This document shows positions 22,939 to 23,105 of a stretch of 23,105 nucleotides of DNA, piece after piece. This DNA comes from Bacillota bacterium (GTDB lineage Bacteria > Bacillota > Clostridia > Lachnospirales > Lachnospiraceae), in NCBI GenBank assembly GCA_023436065.1, contig JAEZKU010000044.1, positions 1-23,105 of the forward strand, in the 5' to 3' direction. The notes beneath the pieces were generated by a model. That model searched no databases, had not been told where the DNA came from, and worked only from the letters and a program-made list of their open reading frames with translations. Each line of letters begins with the position of its first letter. Position 1 is the first letter of the stretch. Both the position numbers and the translations under genes were made by a program.

Positions 22939-23105
22939 TGTCTTCCCTGTCTTTTTATCAAGCTCCCATTTTACCTCCAGGTTGAGTGAAAAAGTAAATT
23001 CATGATTATTTGAAAGCTATGACTTTGCAGGACTAAAATCGCTCTTTATCAGTTTACGTGGTTCTAAAATAGCAGTATAATGCACTTATAGACGTCTGTT
23101 TCTAT

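Overview
The window looks like chromosomal DNA of a low-GC, Gram-positive anaerobe, most likely a Lachnospiraceae/Clostridium-type Firmicute. The reasons are strong GGAGG ribosome sites throughout, a BspA-type leucine-rich-repeat secreted protein, a superoxide-reductase (desulfoferrodoxin) domain typical of anaerobes, a second-type ClpP, and many small AraC, XRE and GNAT genes. This placement is inferred from gene content; no 16S rRNA or ribosomal protein gene is present. No CRISPR array, transposase, integrase or phage gene was seen.

Layout. 1-1015: a DUF1801-type protein and a cupin gene whose 5' end looks decayed, with a nested inverted repeat at the left edge overlapping a 13-codon Leu-rich reading frame. 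1016-3290: an AraC-type regulator fused to a BtrH-like domain, a cluster of GTATAC-type palindromes, tRNA-Gly(GCC) with its own promoter and terminator, and behind it a partial repeat of the tRNA 3' end interrupted by a GC-rich palindromic element that resembles another copy at 541-584. 3287-5587: a secreted 29-repeat BspA-type LRR protein. 5797-9633: a two-gene operon of membrane-bound degenerate-GGDEF/EAL proteins, the first with all c-di-GMP phosphodiesterase residues and the second catalytically dead and C-terminally short. 9757-13451: an MBL-fold hydrolase, a TraX-family membrane protein and a penicillin-binding-protein-like serine hydrolase with four C-terminal membrane segments. 13794-14797: an AraC DNA-binding-domain protein followed 17 bp later by an unusual ClpP. 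15019-17169: a two-gene operon of an unrecognised protein and an acyltransferase-3 membrane enzyme. 17201-23105: GNAT acetyltransferases, a nitroreductase, an XRE regulator fused to a complete desulfoferrodoxin domain, an HD phosphohydrolase, an alpha/beta hydrolase, and two gene remnants (a GNAT N-terminus and a GyrI-like C-terminal part).

How the genes work together. The clearest functional units are the c-di-GMP pair (active enzyme plus probable sensor or decoy), the AraC-ClpP pair, the unknown-acyltransferase operon, and the XRE-superoxide-reductase regulator beside a flavin nitroreductase, which suggests a redox or oxygen response. The XRE-superoxide-reductase gene also carries a good internal ribosome site exactly at the domain junction, so it may make both a regulator and a free enzyme. 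This is the most promising candidate for an undescribed system. Much of the rest reads as an ordinary accessory region of small detoxification and acetyltransferase genes.
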